From CAKUFA01 sp963646285 (lineage in GTDB: Bacteria > Bacillota > Clostridia > Christensenellales > Aristaeellaceae), in assembly GCA_963646285.1 (NCBI GenBank), contig CAVIWF010000058.1:1-13340 (forward strand): DNA of 13,340 nt, in the 5' to 3' direction. Shown one piece after another: positions 1 through 6,613 of this stretch. The notes under the pieces are model-generated. The model did no database searches, was not told where the DNA came from, and worked only from the letters and a program-made list of their open reading frames with translations. The translations under genes and the position numbers were made by a program. Positions within the stretch are counted from its first letter, which is position 1; each line of letters opens with the position of its first letter.

Positions 1-2
1 GA

Positions 3-203
3 AGGGGCTCGCCGATTTTCGATCTAGAGTTGAAGGGCTTGCGAGCCCGTGGGCGCCACCCAGGGTTTGTTGATGGTCTGGAGACAGCCTGTTTGTTTGA
101 TGCTTTTGAAAGCGATGTTTTCCAGAAAGGTCGATTGCTGATTTCACGTCGACGTGTTATCATCGATTCCATCATATCCGTATGGAGGGATGCTGTAAGA
201 TGA
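3..203 (+). CDS. Possible 3' end of an unrecognised gene (partial)
   Basis: A frame is open from the left edge for 66 codons and ends in TGA at 201-203. It contains no ATG, so any start lies outside the window. The stop overlaps the ATG of the next gene as ATGA, the usual arrangement for translationally coupled genes, and this is the main reason for listing it. The peptide is mixed in composition and rich in arginine near its end (LLISRRRVIIDSII); I recognise no family. Several codons (AGG, CGA, CTA, ATA) are ones the well-supported genes here tend to avoid, and a 66-codon open frame can occur by chance. The alternative is that this stretch is the promoter leader of the following gene. Doubtful. 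Confidence 0.3.
   Translation, partial: RGSPIFDLELKGLRARGRHPGFVDGLETACLFDAFESDVFQKGRLLISRRRVIIDSIISVWRDAVR
5..48. repeat. 8-bp inverted repeat with a competing hairpin
   Basis: GGGCTCGC at 5-12 is the exact reverse complement of GCGAGCCC at 41-48, with 28 bases between. The right arm can instead fold locally as GGGCT (35-39), loop TGCG, AGCCC (44-48). Two mutually exclusive hairpins sharing an arm is an attenuator-like layout, but there is no T-run and the arms are short, so it may be chance in GC-rich sequence or part of a coding region. Confidence 0.3.
135..163 (+). promoter_or_regulatory. Candidate extended -10 promoter with a 12-bp palindrome
   Basis: TTGCTG (135-140), a 17-bp spacer and TATCAT (158-163), with TG at 155-156 one base before the -10 (extended -10). 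The spacer contains a perfect 12-bp palindrome, CACGTCGACGTG (145-156), next to the -10, a position where a bound repressor would block RNA polymerase. The -35 is weak (3 of 6). If real, it would drive the small gene starting at 200 and argue against the upstream reading frame being a coupled gene. Confidence 0.35.
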
Positions 204-523
204 CTGAATCAAGGATTTACGTTGGACTGAACGATGGCATCACAAACACTCAGCTTTTTGAAAATGAGAAGTACATCAGCGTACTCCGCAATGTGTGCTA
301 TGCCTACCGGGTACCCTTTTCTTTCAGCGTGCAGGAAGGGGGCTACCTTTATGAAAACGGGGACTACGCCAAGGAAACCAGTCTGGTGCTGACCCTCATT
401 GACGCTGATCAGGCTGTGGTGAACGATATTGCCAAGGACCTGTGTGCGTTTTTCCACCAGGAGTCGGTACTGATCACAGAAAATCCGGTGCGAACCTACT
501 TCGTCCACGAATCTCTGGATTGA
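200..523 (+). CDS. Small hypothetical protein, DUF3574-like layout
   Basis: A 107-residue soluble protein with no signal peptide or membrane segment. I chose ATG 200 because GGAGGG at 184-189 lies 10 bases upstream; the in-frame ATG at 182 overlaps that binding site and lacks one of its own. The order of segments looks like beta-alpha-beta-beta-alpha-beta: RIYVGLND near the start, a helix with LRNVCYAY, the hairpin EGGYLYENGDY, the strand SLVLTLID, then a helix ending CAFFHQESVLI. The opening strand, the glycine/aromatic hairpin and the closing FxQESVL segment resemble DUF3574-type proteins of unknown role; that resemblance is recalled, not searched. It converges on the VanZ gene, with 13 bases between the two stop codons. 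Function unknown; reality of the gene is likely. Confidence 0.75.
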   Translation: MTESRIYVGLNDGITNTQLFENEKYISVLRNVCYAYRVPFSFSVQEGGYLYENGDYAKETSLVLTLIDADQAVVNDIAKDLCAFFHQESVLITENPVRTYFVHESLD

Positions 524-536
524 AGCAGGCGCTATT

Positions 537-1664
537 TCAGCCTTCCGTTGGCGTTTTGTCTTCTTCTGTTTTCCCCTTCCGATGGTGGCGCACTGCAGGG
601 GTACACACCTGAATGGTATTCGTCCAGCGCTCGTAGAACATTTGGGGCTTGTTCCGCAGTCCGCAGAAAATCGCCTGCAGGAACATCATCCCCAGCAGCA
701 GCACGCCGCCAACGGTTGCAAATATGCTTTCCATGCCGATGGTGCTCAGCACCATGCCGGCTCTGGGAATCAGGTGCAGGAAAAGCATCCGCTGTGCATA
801 CTGCTTCAGGGTTGCCCGCTCATGGGTGGTGCTGTCCACCACACGAATGCGCACCAGCGCCTTGCCGGGGGTCTGCCCATGCCAGAAGTAAGGAATCAAT
901 GTGTTGTACGCCATCACAAGCAGGCAAATCAGCCAGGATTCTCTGGGCAATGCAAGGAAAATCACACTGCCGCAGGTGCTGCAAATGATCTCATCTGCAC
1001 AATAGGCCACCATGCGGCGCACATAGCTGACACGGCTGCCCCGCTGATAGCTGACCTGATTCAACCGCTCCCGGCTGGGCAGCATAAAGGTGAGCTTGGG
1101 CGTTGCCAGATACCCCAGGAAGCCGCCCAGGGTGTTGTCAATCAGGTCGTTCACATCCGCCAGCCGGTAGCGATAAGGCGCCAAGCCATAGGTGGCCGTG
1201 TACTGGGTAAACTCAAGGAAAAAGGAAAACAGAAAAGCGCAGAGCACCGTCTTCTTCATGTTCCAGCCGAAATAATAGCGGAGGAACACCCCCAAGGGGA
1301 AGAACATCAGGATATTCAGGATAGGCTCATAAATGCCGGAGGAGAAGAATGCAGGCATCCATGTGGATGGATCGCTGAGGGAGAAATCCACCGTTTTCGT
1401 CAGAATTTCCGGCACGTAGCTGAAGGGAATCAGGTTCAGTCCCACCTTCTGCGTGGGCACCGATCCTTCCTTGGGAAAGGGCAAAATGGCCAGGCAATAA
1501 ACGCTCATCAAATAGTAGATAAAAGCGTAAACGCAGACGATCCGCATCATCAGCACAGAACCGTATTTGCGATAGCAATAGATGGCATAGGGCAGCGTAA
1601 ACACAGCCGCCACCAAAGGGAACAGGACAAGGGCCATGAGCAGCGGTTCGGCGTAGCGTGACAT
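537..1664 (-). CDS. VanZ-RDD fusion membrane protein
   Basis: A 375-residue integral membrane protein. The VanZ part (about residues 45-188) shows the LILPFP-like loop, NILMFFPLGVFLRYY, the conserved EFTQ (151-154) and DVNDLIDNTLGGFLGY (170-185). The RDD part (about 213-355) opens with RRMVAYCADEII, has GQTPGKALVRIRVVD (263-277), and ends with the usual FYERWTNT segment. The first segment (about 8-30) is an additional transmembrane helix. VanZ of Tn1546 gives low-level teicoplanin resistance by an unsettled mechanism; RDD proteins have been linked to transport of small solutes. The role of this fusion is unknown and it should not be read as a glycopeptide resistance gene, as no vanHAX genes are nearby. 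ATG 1664 is chosen over an upstream in-frame start because GGGAGG (1677-1672) sits 7 bases before it, and the promoter at 1696-1724 lies inside the longer version. The tail is hydrophilic and cytoplasmic in character. Confidence 0.88.
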   Translation of the reverse strand: MSRYAEPLLMALVLFPLVAAVFTLPYAIYCYRKYGSVLMMRIVCVYAFIYYLMSVYCLAILPFPKEGSVPTQKVGLNLIPFSYVPEILTKTVDFSLSDPSTWMPAFFSSGIYEPILNILMFFPLGVFLRYYFGWNMKKTVLCAFLFSFFLEFTQYTATYGLAPYRYRLADVNDLIDNTLGGFLGYLATPKLTFMLPSRERLNQVSYQRGSRVSYVRRMVAYCADEIICSTCGSVIFLALPRESWLICLLVMAYNTLIPYFWHGQTPGKALVRIRVVDSTTHERATLKQYAQRMLFLHLIPRAGMVLSTIGMESIFATVGGVLLLGMMFLQAIFCGLRNKPQMFYERWTNTIQVCTPAVRHHRKGKTEEDKTPTEG

Positions 1665-1695
1665 TGGGAAGCCTCCCGAAGAATCAAATCGTCTG

Positions 1696-1724
1696 ATTAT
1701 AGCACAAATGCTTCCCTTTGTCAC
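1696..1724 (-). promoter_or_regulatory. Sigma-A promoter of the VanZ-RDD gene
   Basis: On the minus strand: -35 GTGACA (1724-1719, 5 of 6 matches), 17-bp spacer, -10 TATAAT (1701-1696, perfect). The start codon follows 31 bases after the -10. The upstream edge of the -35 lies 4 bases from a 25-bp tandem duplication. Confidence 0.75.
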
Positions 1725-1728
1725 GATG

Positions 1729-1778
1729 TGGAAAAGATGAACAGTGGGCATCATGGAAAAGATGAACAGTGGGCATCA
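1729..1778. repeat. Perfect 25-bp tandem direct duplication
   Basis: The 25 bases 1729-1753 (beginning TGGAAAAGATGAACAGTG) are repeated exactly at 1754-1778, and the match continues for two more bases (1779-1780). The repeat occupies the space between the stop of the SWIM gene (1795) and the -35 of the VanZ-RDD promoter, about -40 to -90 relative to that promoter. It may be a recent slippage duplication or a paired operator; no inverted symmetry is obvious. Confidence 0.95.
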
Positions 1779-1794
1779 TGTCAATCATTCGTGC

Positions 1795-4788
1795 CTACTT
1801 CCACATTTGCTCCAATGCCTGTTTTGTGATTTTCCTGTTCAGGCAGCAGGGCATCAGAAGTGCCTCATCCAGTTGCATCCGATCCATGATGGTCAAAATG
1901 CAGGCATAGGGCATGCAAAAATAGTAATCGGCTACAGGCAGACCCTTCTCCATCATGTAACAGACAGCTTCATGGGTATTGCTGTAGAGGATAAGGTCGT
2001 CCCCTGTTTTTAATGGAATAAAGGTTTCATAGGGTCGAGCCAAAGTGTCCTTGAAGCGTTTTCCCTTTTCATCCTGAAGGGCAATGCCGGGAACATAAAC
2101 CCAGCTATGCTGCAAATACGCCCAAAGCATGGGGTGCTGCTCTTTTTCATCCAGCCAATCGGCATAGCGGTAGAAGAAATCCAGCTGACGGGTGCGATCA
2201 TCCCCCAGCAGGTTTTCATAGTCGTTGAAGAAGAGTTTCCCCTGCCGATGGAGTCTTGCTGCAAGCACTCGATAAAAGCTTCTCGGAATATTCCGCTGCA
2301 AGTTTTGCCTGTAGCTCAGGATCAGCTGTCCCAGATCATACAAGCCCTCTGTACAGGCATCCAGCGTTGTTTGCAGCACATTTTTCAGCATTTCGGTATC
2401 CTTGCTGCGCCAAACAACATCCGTGTAAGTCCACACGGAAAGCAACCCACACCATTGGTATACTTCATCGCCGGTATCCTTGGCCTTTTGGATCAATTGC
2501 CTGTACAGTGCCACGTTGGATGGCTGGGGATGGAGGCTGGCTTCATAAGCGCCGGCAACGTCTTCTTTCAGCGATTCATCCGCCAGGGAAGCGATCAACT
2601 GCTCATGCTGCCGATTCCTGCTGGTGTAGCGCAAGTCGAGCCGGTCAAACAGGAACATTCGCTGATATGCAGGATGAGCCAGCAGGGTTGTCAGCAGACC
2701 GGAGCACCAGGACGGTTCGCCCTCACTGCCCCGCAGTTTTCTTGCGCACCGGTAAAACAAGGCTTTCGTGTCCAGTTCCGCTTTTCGTCCGAATTTGGGA
2801 TACAGCCGCTTCAGCATGGTACTCAGCAAATCGTTATGCGGGATTTCTGCGCTTGCCACATCCTTCAGAAATGCATGCAGGACGTTCTTATCCTTGAGTG
2901 CCTTCATCAGTTGAGCAGCAGTCATGCCGCCCCACTTTTCTCCCGTCTCTGTCAGGGCAAAGGCATGCAAAAATGGCGCCAGATCCTTCGCACGCCTCAG
3001 TTCATCAAAATCCTCCAGAGCAAAGTACTGATGATACGCTTCGTTCTGCAGGAGAATAATCAGTTTATCCTTTGCCTTCTTCAAACCGCTGCGATAGGTG
3101 TACCCATACCACGCTACAGCCTGCCCCATATTGTGCTCCCGTTCAAAATATTCAGCCACGGCATAGGCATCTTCTACCGCCAATGCTTCAGGAGACATGG
3201 TACGAAGTGCCTCCTTCATGGTAGGCAGCTGGGTCAGTGTGCACGCTTTCGGCAGGTAGAACGTAACTTCGCTGTCATCCTTCCTTGTCAGCGTCACCGG
3301 CTTTGCCCCCGGGCAATAGGTTTCGCCGAACATCAGGATAAACGCAATGTCCTGCTCATAAGGCACGGCGACTTTCTTAAGATTCACGCAGCCAGAAAGA
3401 CATCCCATGCCCCAGGATTGAACAAAAGGCGTCGACATCCATCGCCTTAGCTTCCTGCATCCGCTGAAGGCGTTGGGCAAAATCTCACGAACGGAATTCG
3501 GGCAGTGGAAGGAAGTCAACTCCTTGTTGGTGCAGCATACCAGTTTTGTTTTGTCTTTGGAGTAGACCACGCCCCCTTCCAGTACATTGCCGTTCAGCCG
3601 ATAGGTAATTTCAACTCCGGGCAGCCTTTTGGCAAGCTCGTTTTTCATATGGTAGAACGTATAAGGAAGCGAAAGCTTGCGAAGACGCTTGCAGCCTTCA
3701 AAGCTGGAAGGCACAAAGGATACTTCATCGGCCTCAAATACGATTTCTTCAATGGATTCATTATGGCCAAAGGCAAAAGAATCAAGGTGGACGTAATCTC
3801 CGGCAATGGTCACACGGCGTACATCCCCATTGTCCTCAAAGGCAAAGGCACTCACACGCTTCACCCCGTAGGGAATCCGTGCTTCGGGGTCTGTGCCCGT
3901 CCAGCGGCGGAGAAGAAGCTGCACAGGCTGATGAATGTCATCGGGCATCAGGAACGTAACCTGGCTGTTCAGCAGGTTTGCAAATTCATCATTTTCACGA
4001 ACTGCAATCACTCGGCAGGTCGGAAGATCCTCCGTGGCATCATCGTTCACGTCAAGGACAACAGCCCGCTCGTATGCTTCGCCTTCGAAAAGAAGCATAT
4101 CCCCCACTTTAACGTGATGGGCTTCAACCCAATCCCGCTTCAAGCGGATGCGCTTTAAGCCTGCCCCGGTCGCCACGATCAGCATGACAAACGGCGAAGA
4201 CGGGCGAAGCTGAATGGTAAGGATTCCAGGCGATTCACTTTTTTCACTGATGCTCAGCACATGGTTTTTACGGCCATATCCATAAACCTCAATGGGGCAT
4301 GGCATCTGCTGAATGCTTTCAACAGTGCCCACCGTTTCACGCTCATTCAGGAGAAAAACAACATCGTCCCCTACCTTCACTTCCGGAATGGCGCAATAGC
4401 GTTTTGCCGTGGTCTCCTCGTTGGCAACACGAATGGTCACCTGGGTACAGTTGGGTCTTGTCGGCGGCGTTTGTTTTTCTTGCGGATGAAACGCCTGGGC
4501 CTGTTCCGGGGCATAGGCAGTGAAAAGCACAGCTGCCATGTGTTTGCAGTTTCTTTCGCCGTTCTCTGCATAGGGGCAGGAACAGTGCATGTGGTCAATA
4601 GCGCCGTCCTTCAGCTCGATTTGCACATGGTAGGTTTCCGTGCCTGCAACATCCGCTTCCAGGTGCATGGCATCCTGCTGCAAAATTCTGACCGCACCCC
4701 TACGGCTGTAACCTGCGCCGCGGGACAAAATTATATCAGTAAACAGTTTTCTCCATTGATCCATGGGCATTGCAGCGTCACTGCTCAT
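1795..4788 (-). CDS. SWIM zinc-finger protein with BspA-like leucine-rich repeats
   Basis: A 997-residue protein without signal peptide or membrane segments, so probably cytoplasmic. Near the N-terminus is a SWIM zinc finger, CxCx9CxH, with C69, C71, C81 and H83 as ligands; SWIM domains bind DNA or protein and often accompany SWI2/SNF2 helicases, but no helicase motifs are present here. A beta-rich middle section follows (about 120-300). At about 320-478 are irregular leucine-rich repeats of the BspA/LRR_5 type (SSFEGCKRLRKLSLP, NAFSGCRKLRR, CLSGCVNLKKVAVP). The last roughly 480 residues look helical, with regular amphipathic segments that could be a TPR/HEAT-like scaffold. ATG 4788 is preferred over a GTG three codons upstream because GAGGTG (4800-4795) ends 6 bases before the ATG and overlaps the GTG. 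It has its own consensus promoter and is divergent from obgE. Function unknown; a regulatory or scaffolding role is inference. Confidence 0.87.
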   Translation of the reverse strand: MSSDAAMPMDQWRKLFTDIILSRGAGYSRRGAVRILQQDAMHLEADVAGTETYHVQIELKDGAIDHMHCSCPYAENGERNCKHMAAVLFTAYAPEQAQAFHPQEKQTPPTRPNCTQVTIRVANEETTAKRYCAIPEVKVGDDVVFLLNERETVGTVESIQQMPCPIEVYGYGRKNHVLSISEKSESPGILTIQLRPSSPFVMLIVATGAGLKRIRLKRDWVEAHHVKVGDMLLFEGEAYERAVVLDVNDDATEDLPTCRVIAVRENDEFANLLNSQVTFLMPDDIHQPVQLLLRRWTGTDPEARIPYGVKRVSAFAFEDNGDVRRVTIAGDYVHLDSFAFGHNESIEEIVFEADEVSFVPSSFEGCKRLRKLSLPYTFYHMKNELAKRLPGVEITYRLNGNVLEGGVVYSKDKTKLVCCTNKELTSFHCPNSVREILPNAFSGCRKLRRWMSTPFVQSWGMGCLSGCVNLKKVAVPYEQDIAFILMFGETYCPGAKPVTLTRKDDSEVTFYLPKACTLTQLPTMKEALRTMSPEALAVEDAYAVAEYFEREHNMGQAVAWYGYTYRSGLKKAKDKLIILLQNEAYHQYFALEDFDELRRAKDLAPFLHAFALTETGEKWGGMTAAQLMKALKDKNVLHAFLKDVASAEIPHNDLLSTMLKRLYPKFGRKAELDTKALFYRCARKLRGSEGEPSWCSGLLTTLLAHPAYQRMFLFDRLDLRYTSRNRQHEQLIASLADESLKEDVAGAYEASLHPQPSNVALYRQLIQKAKDTGDEVYQWCGLLSVWTYTDVVWRSKDTEMLKNVLQTTLDACTEGLYDLGQLILSYRQNLQRNIPRSFYRVLAARLHRQGKLFFNDYENLLGDDRTRQLDFFYRYADWLDEKEQHPMLWAYLQHSWVYVPGIALQDEKGKRFKDTLARPYETFIPLKTGDDLILYSNTHEAVCYMMEKGLPVADYYFCMPYACILTIMDRMQLDEALLMPCCLNRKITKQALEQMWK

Positions 4789-4829
4789 ATGGTTCACCTC
4801 GCCTTTATCTTTTTCGTGCTGTTTCTGTC

Positions 4830-4858
4830 ATTATAACACAGGGTTCTGCTTTTATCAA
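4830..4858 (-). promoter_or_regulatory. Sigma-A promoter of the SWIM-LRR gene
   Basis: Minus strand: -35 TTGATA (4858-4853, 5 of 6), 17-bp spacer, -10 TATAAT (4835-4830, perfect). The ATG lies 41 bases beyond the -10. It is back to back with the obgE promoter, with 19 bases between their -35 elements. Confidence 0.75.
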
Positions 4859-4877
4859 AATAAAGGAATCATGCCCC

Positions 4878-4907
4878 TTGTTCCCTCTTGCCTTTTTGTG
4901 GTATACT
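4878..4907 (+). promoter_or_regulatory. Extended -10 promoter of obgE-yhbY
   Basis: -10 TATACT (4902-4907) is preceded by TG at 4899-4900, one base away, forming an extended -10. The best -35 is TTGTTC (4878-4883) at 18 bp spacing and is only a partial match, which an extended -10 can tolerate. The leader to the ATG at 4966 is about 50 nt. Confidence 0.5.
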
Positions 4908-4928
4908 GAGGAGCAATCATTGATGGAA

Positions 4929-4944
4929 CGCCCGTGTCCGGGCG
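4929..4944 (+). promoter_or_regulatory. Short hairpin in the obgE leader
   Basis: CGCCCG (4929-4934), loop TGTC, CGGGCG (4939-4944): a 6-bp all-GC stem in the 5' untranslated region, 10 bases before the ribosome binding site. No T-run follows, so it is not a terminator; it might stabilise the message or affect translation. Role unknown. Confidence 0.45.
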
Positions 4945-4965
4945 GATAAGGAACGGGAGGTTTCC

Positions 4966-6234
4966 ATGGGCAATTTTGTGGATCATGTAAAAATCACAGC
5001 GAAGGCAGGCAACGGCGGCAACGGCAGCATGTCCTTCCACCGTGAAAAGTTTGTGCTGAACGGCGGCCCTGACGGCGGCGATGGGGGCAACGGCGGCGAT
5101 GTGCTGCTCTATGCTGACCCCAACATGCACACCCTGCTGGATTTCCGCTTCAAGAGCAAGTACACGGCAGAAAACGGCACGGACGGCGCAGCAGGCCGCT
5201 GCACCGGCAAGCGTGGCGAAGACCTGATCATTAAGGTACCGGTAGGCACGGTGCTCCGGGATGCAGAGTCCGGCGCTGTGGTGGCGGATATGGATCAGCC
5301 GGGCGAAACCCGCCGCATTTTGAAGGGCGGCAGAGGCGGCTGGGGCAATACCCACTTTGCCACCCCCACCCGGCAGGCACCCAACTTTGCCAAGCCCGGC
5401 ACCAAAACAGAAGTACGGACGTTCCTGATGGAACTGAAAACCATTGCGGACGTTGGCCTTGTGGGCTACCCCAATGTGGGCAAGAGCACCATTCTTTCCG
5501 TGGTGACCAGCGCCAAGCCCAAGATCGGCAATTATCACTTCACCACCCTGACCCCGAATCTGGGCATTGTCCGCCGCCACGGCAAGGACTTTGTGCTGGC
5601 AGACATTCCCGGTCTGGTGGAAGGCGCTGCGGAAGGCGTAGGTTTGGGTCACGACTTCCTGCGCCATGTGGAGCGCACCCGGCTGCTGCTCCATGTGGTG
5701 GATATTGCAGGCAGTGAAGGTCGGGATCCCATTGAGGACTTTGACCAGATCAACCAGGAATTGCAGAACTATGGCGAGCTGTCAACCCGTCCCCAGGTGG
5801 TGGTTTGCAACAAAATGGATCTGACCGATGCAGAAGAAAATCTGGCACGGATGAAGGAGCATGTGGCCCCCTTGGGCTATCCGGTGTTTGCTGTCAGTGC
5901 AGCCACCCATCAGGGCTTTGATGCTTTGCTGGACTATGCAGCAGACCGGCTGGAGGAGCTGCCCCCCATTCAGCACTTCACCGAAGAAATCGACCTGGAT
6001 GAAGAAATCAAGCCCAGCACCTTCGAAGTGCAGAAGGACGGCGAGGTTTACGAAGTGGTGGGCTCCTCCATAGAGCGGCTGCTGGACAGCGTTAACTTTG
6101 ACGATGAAGAGAGCATGAATTGGTTCCACCGTACGCTGCGCCGCTGGGGTGTGATTGACGCTCTGCGCAATGCCGGTGCCCAGGAGGGCGATACCGTGCG
6201 CATCGGCGACATGGAATTTGACTTCGTGGAGTAA
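4966..6234 (+). CDS. obgE: GTPase Obg/CgtA, large-subunit ribosome assembly
   Basis: A 422-residue essential-type GTPase that binds the 50S subunit in late assembly and is linked to ppGpp and stress responses. The N-terminal Obg fold (1 to about 158) is glycine-rich, with NGGPDGGDGGNGGD. The G domain carries G1 GYPNVGKS (167-174), G3 DIPGL (213-217), G4 NKMD (282-285) and G5 SAA (311-313). From about 345 an OCT domain follows, the extra C-terminal domain typical of Obg in Gram-positive bacteria (EVYEVVGSSIERLL, WFHRTLRRWGVIDALRNAGA). Length is normal for the Bacillota form. GGGAGG (4955-4960) lies 5 bases before ATG 4966. Two stop codons in a row end the gene, and yhbY begins 15 bases later, so the two are co-transcribed. 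The function call is secure; the regulation is not visible beyond the promoter and leader hairpin. Confidence 0.98.
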   Translation: MGNFVDHVKITAKAGNGGNGSMSFHREKFVLNGGPDGGDGGNGGDVLLYADPNMHTLLDFRFKSKYTAENGTDGAAGRCTGKRGEDLIIKVPVGTVLRDAESGAVVADMDQPGETRRILKGGRGGWGNTHFATPTRQAPNFAKPGTKTEVRTFLMELKTIADVGLVGYPNVGKSTILSVVTSAKPKIGNYHFTTLTPNLGIVRRHGKDFVLADIPGLVEGAAEGVGLGHDFLRHVERTRLLLHVVDIAGSEGRDPIEDFDQINQELQNYGELSTRPQVVVCNKMDLTDAEENLARMKEHVAPLGYPVFAVSAATHQGFDALLDYAADRLEELPPIQHFTEEIDLDEEIKPSTFEVQKDGEVYEVVGSSIERLLDSVNFDDEESMNWFHRTLRRWGVIDALRNAGAQEGDTVRIGDMEFDFVE

Positions 6235-6249
6235 TAAGGAGATAAGAGA

Positions 6250-6537
6250 ATGACAAGCAAGCAGCGTGCCATGCTTCGATCCATGGCCAATACAATGGAA
6301 ACCATTCTTTACGTGGGCAAGGAAGGCGTAACCGACGGCACCGTCAAGGAAGCCTACGATGCCTTGGAGGCACGGGAGCTGATCAAGGGCTGTGTACAGC
6401 AGGGTGCCCCCGTTTCTGCAAAGGAAGCCCTGGCCGAACTGTGCCAGCGTACCGGAGCAGAACCCATCCAGTGCATTGGCAGACGCTTCGTGATGTATCG
6501 CCCCAGCAAGGATAATCCCCGGATTGTGCTGGAATAA
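6250..6537 (+). CDS. yhbY: YhbY-family CRM-domain RNA-binding protein
   Basis: A 95-residue single CRM-domain protein, the usual length for YhbY. These proteins bind pre-50S ribosomal RNA and act in large-subunit maturation. The sequence shows the opening TSKQRAMLRSMAN, the YVGKEGVTDGTVKEAYDALEARELIKG core and the closing IGRRFVMYRPS strand, all characteristic of the family. AAGGAG (6236-6241) lies 8 bases before the ATG, and the gene follows obgE by 15 bases. In many Bacillota this pair continues into nadD, yqeK and rsfS; here a strong terminator and an opposing gene follow at once, so those genes must be elsewhere. Confidence 0.95.
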   Translation: MTSKQRAMLRSMANTMETILYVGKEGVTDGTVKEAYDALEARELIKGCVQQGAPVSAKEALAELCQRTGAEPIQCIGRRFVMYRPSKDNPRIVLE

Positions 6538-6569
6538 TCGGATGCTCAGTCACGGAAGATGACCATCAT

Positions 6570-6608
6570 AAAAGGGAACTGTTGCCATGGATGCAGCAGT
6601 TCCCTTTT
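6570..6608. terminator. Bidirectional terminator between yhbY and the glycosyltransferase
   Basis: A 16-bp stem pairs 6570-6585 (AAAAGGGAACTGTTGC) with 6593-6608 (GCAGCAGTTCCCTTTT), with one G-T wobble and the 7-base loop CATGGAT. It has A-rich and T-rich flanks, so it can end transcription in both directions. It lies 33 bases after the yhbY stop and 6 bases after the stop of the convergent glycosyltransferase gene. Confidence 0.88.
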
Positions 6609-6613
6609 CATGC

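Noticed and set aside
582..1661. A 359-codon plus-strand frame opposite the VanZ-RDD gene
   Set aside because: Histidine- and glutamine-rich shadow peptide with no recognisable domain, directly antisense to a gene with clear motifs, promoter and binding site.
2107..3450. A 447-codon plus-strand frame, with further ones at 3505-4158 and 4261-4836
   Set aside because: All are antisense to the continuous SWIM-LRR frame, show no motifs and lack binding sites.
4923..4965. A short upstream open frame from ATG 4923 before obgE
   Set aside because: It ends within a few codons (TAA in GGATAAGG) and has no binding site; the hairpin explains the sequence better.
4855..5694. A 279-codon minus-strand frame, and similar minus-strand frames over rlmD (7737-9053)
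   Set aside because: Antisense to obgE and rlmD, which are unmistakable by their motifs; the peptides are low in plausible structure.
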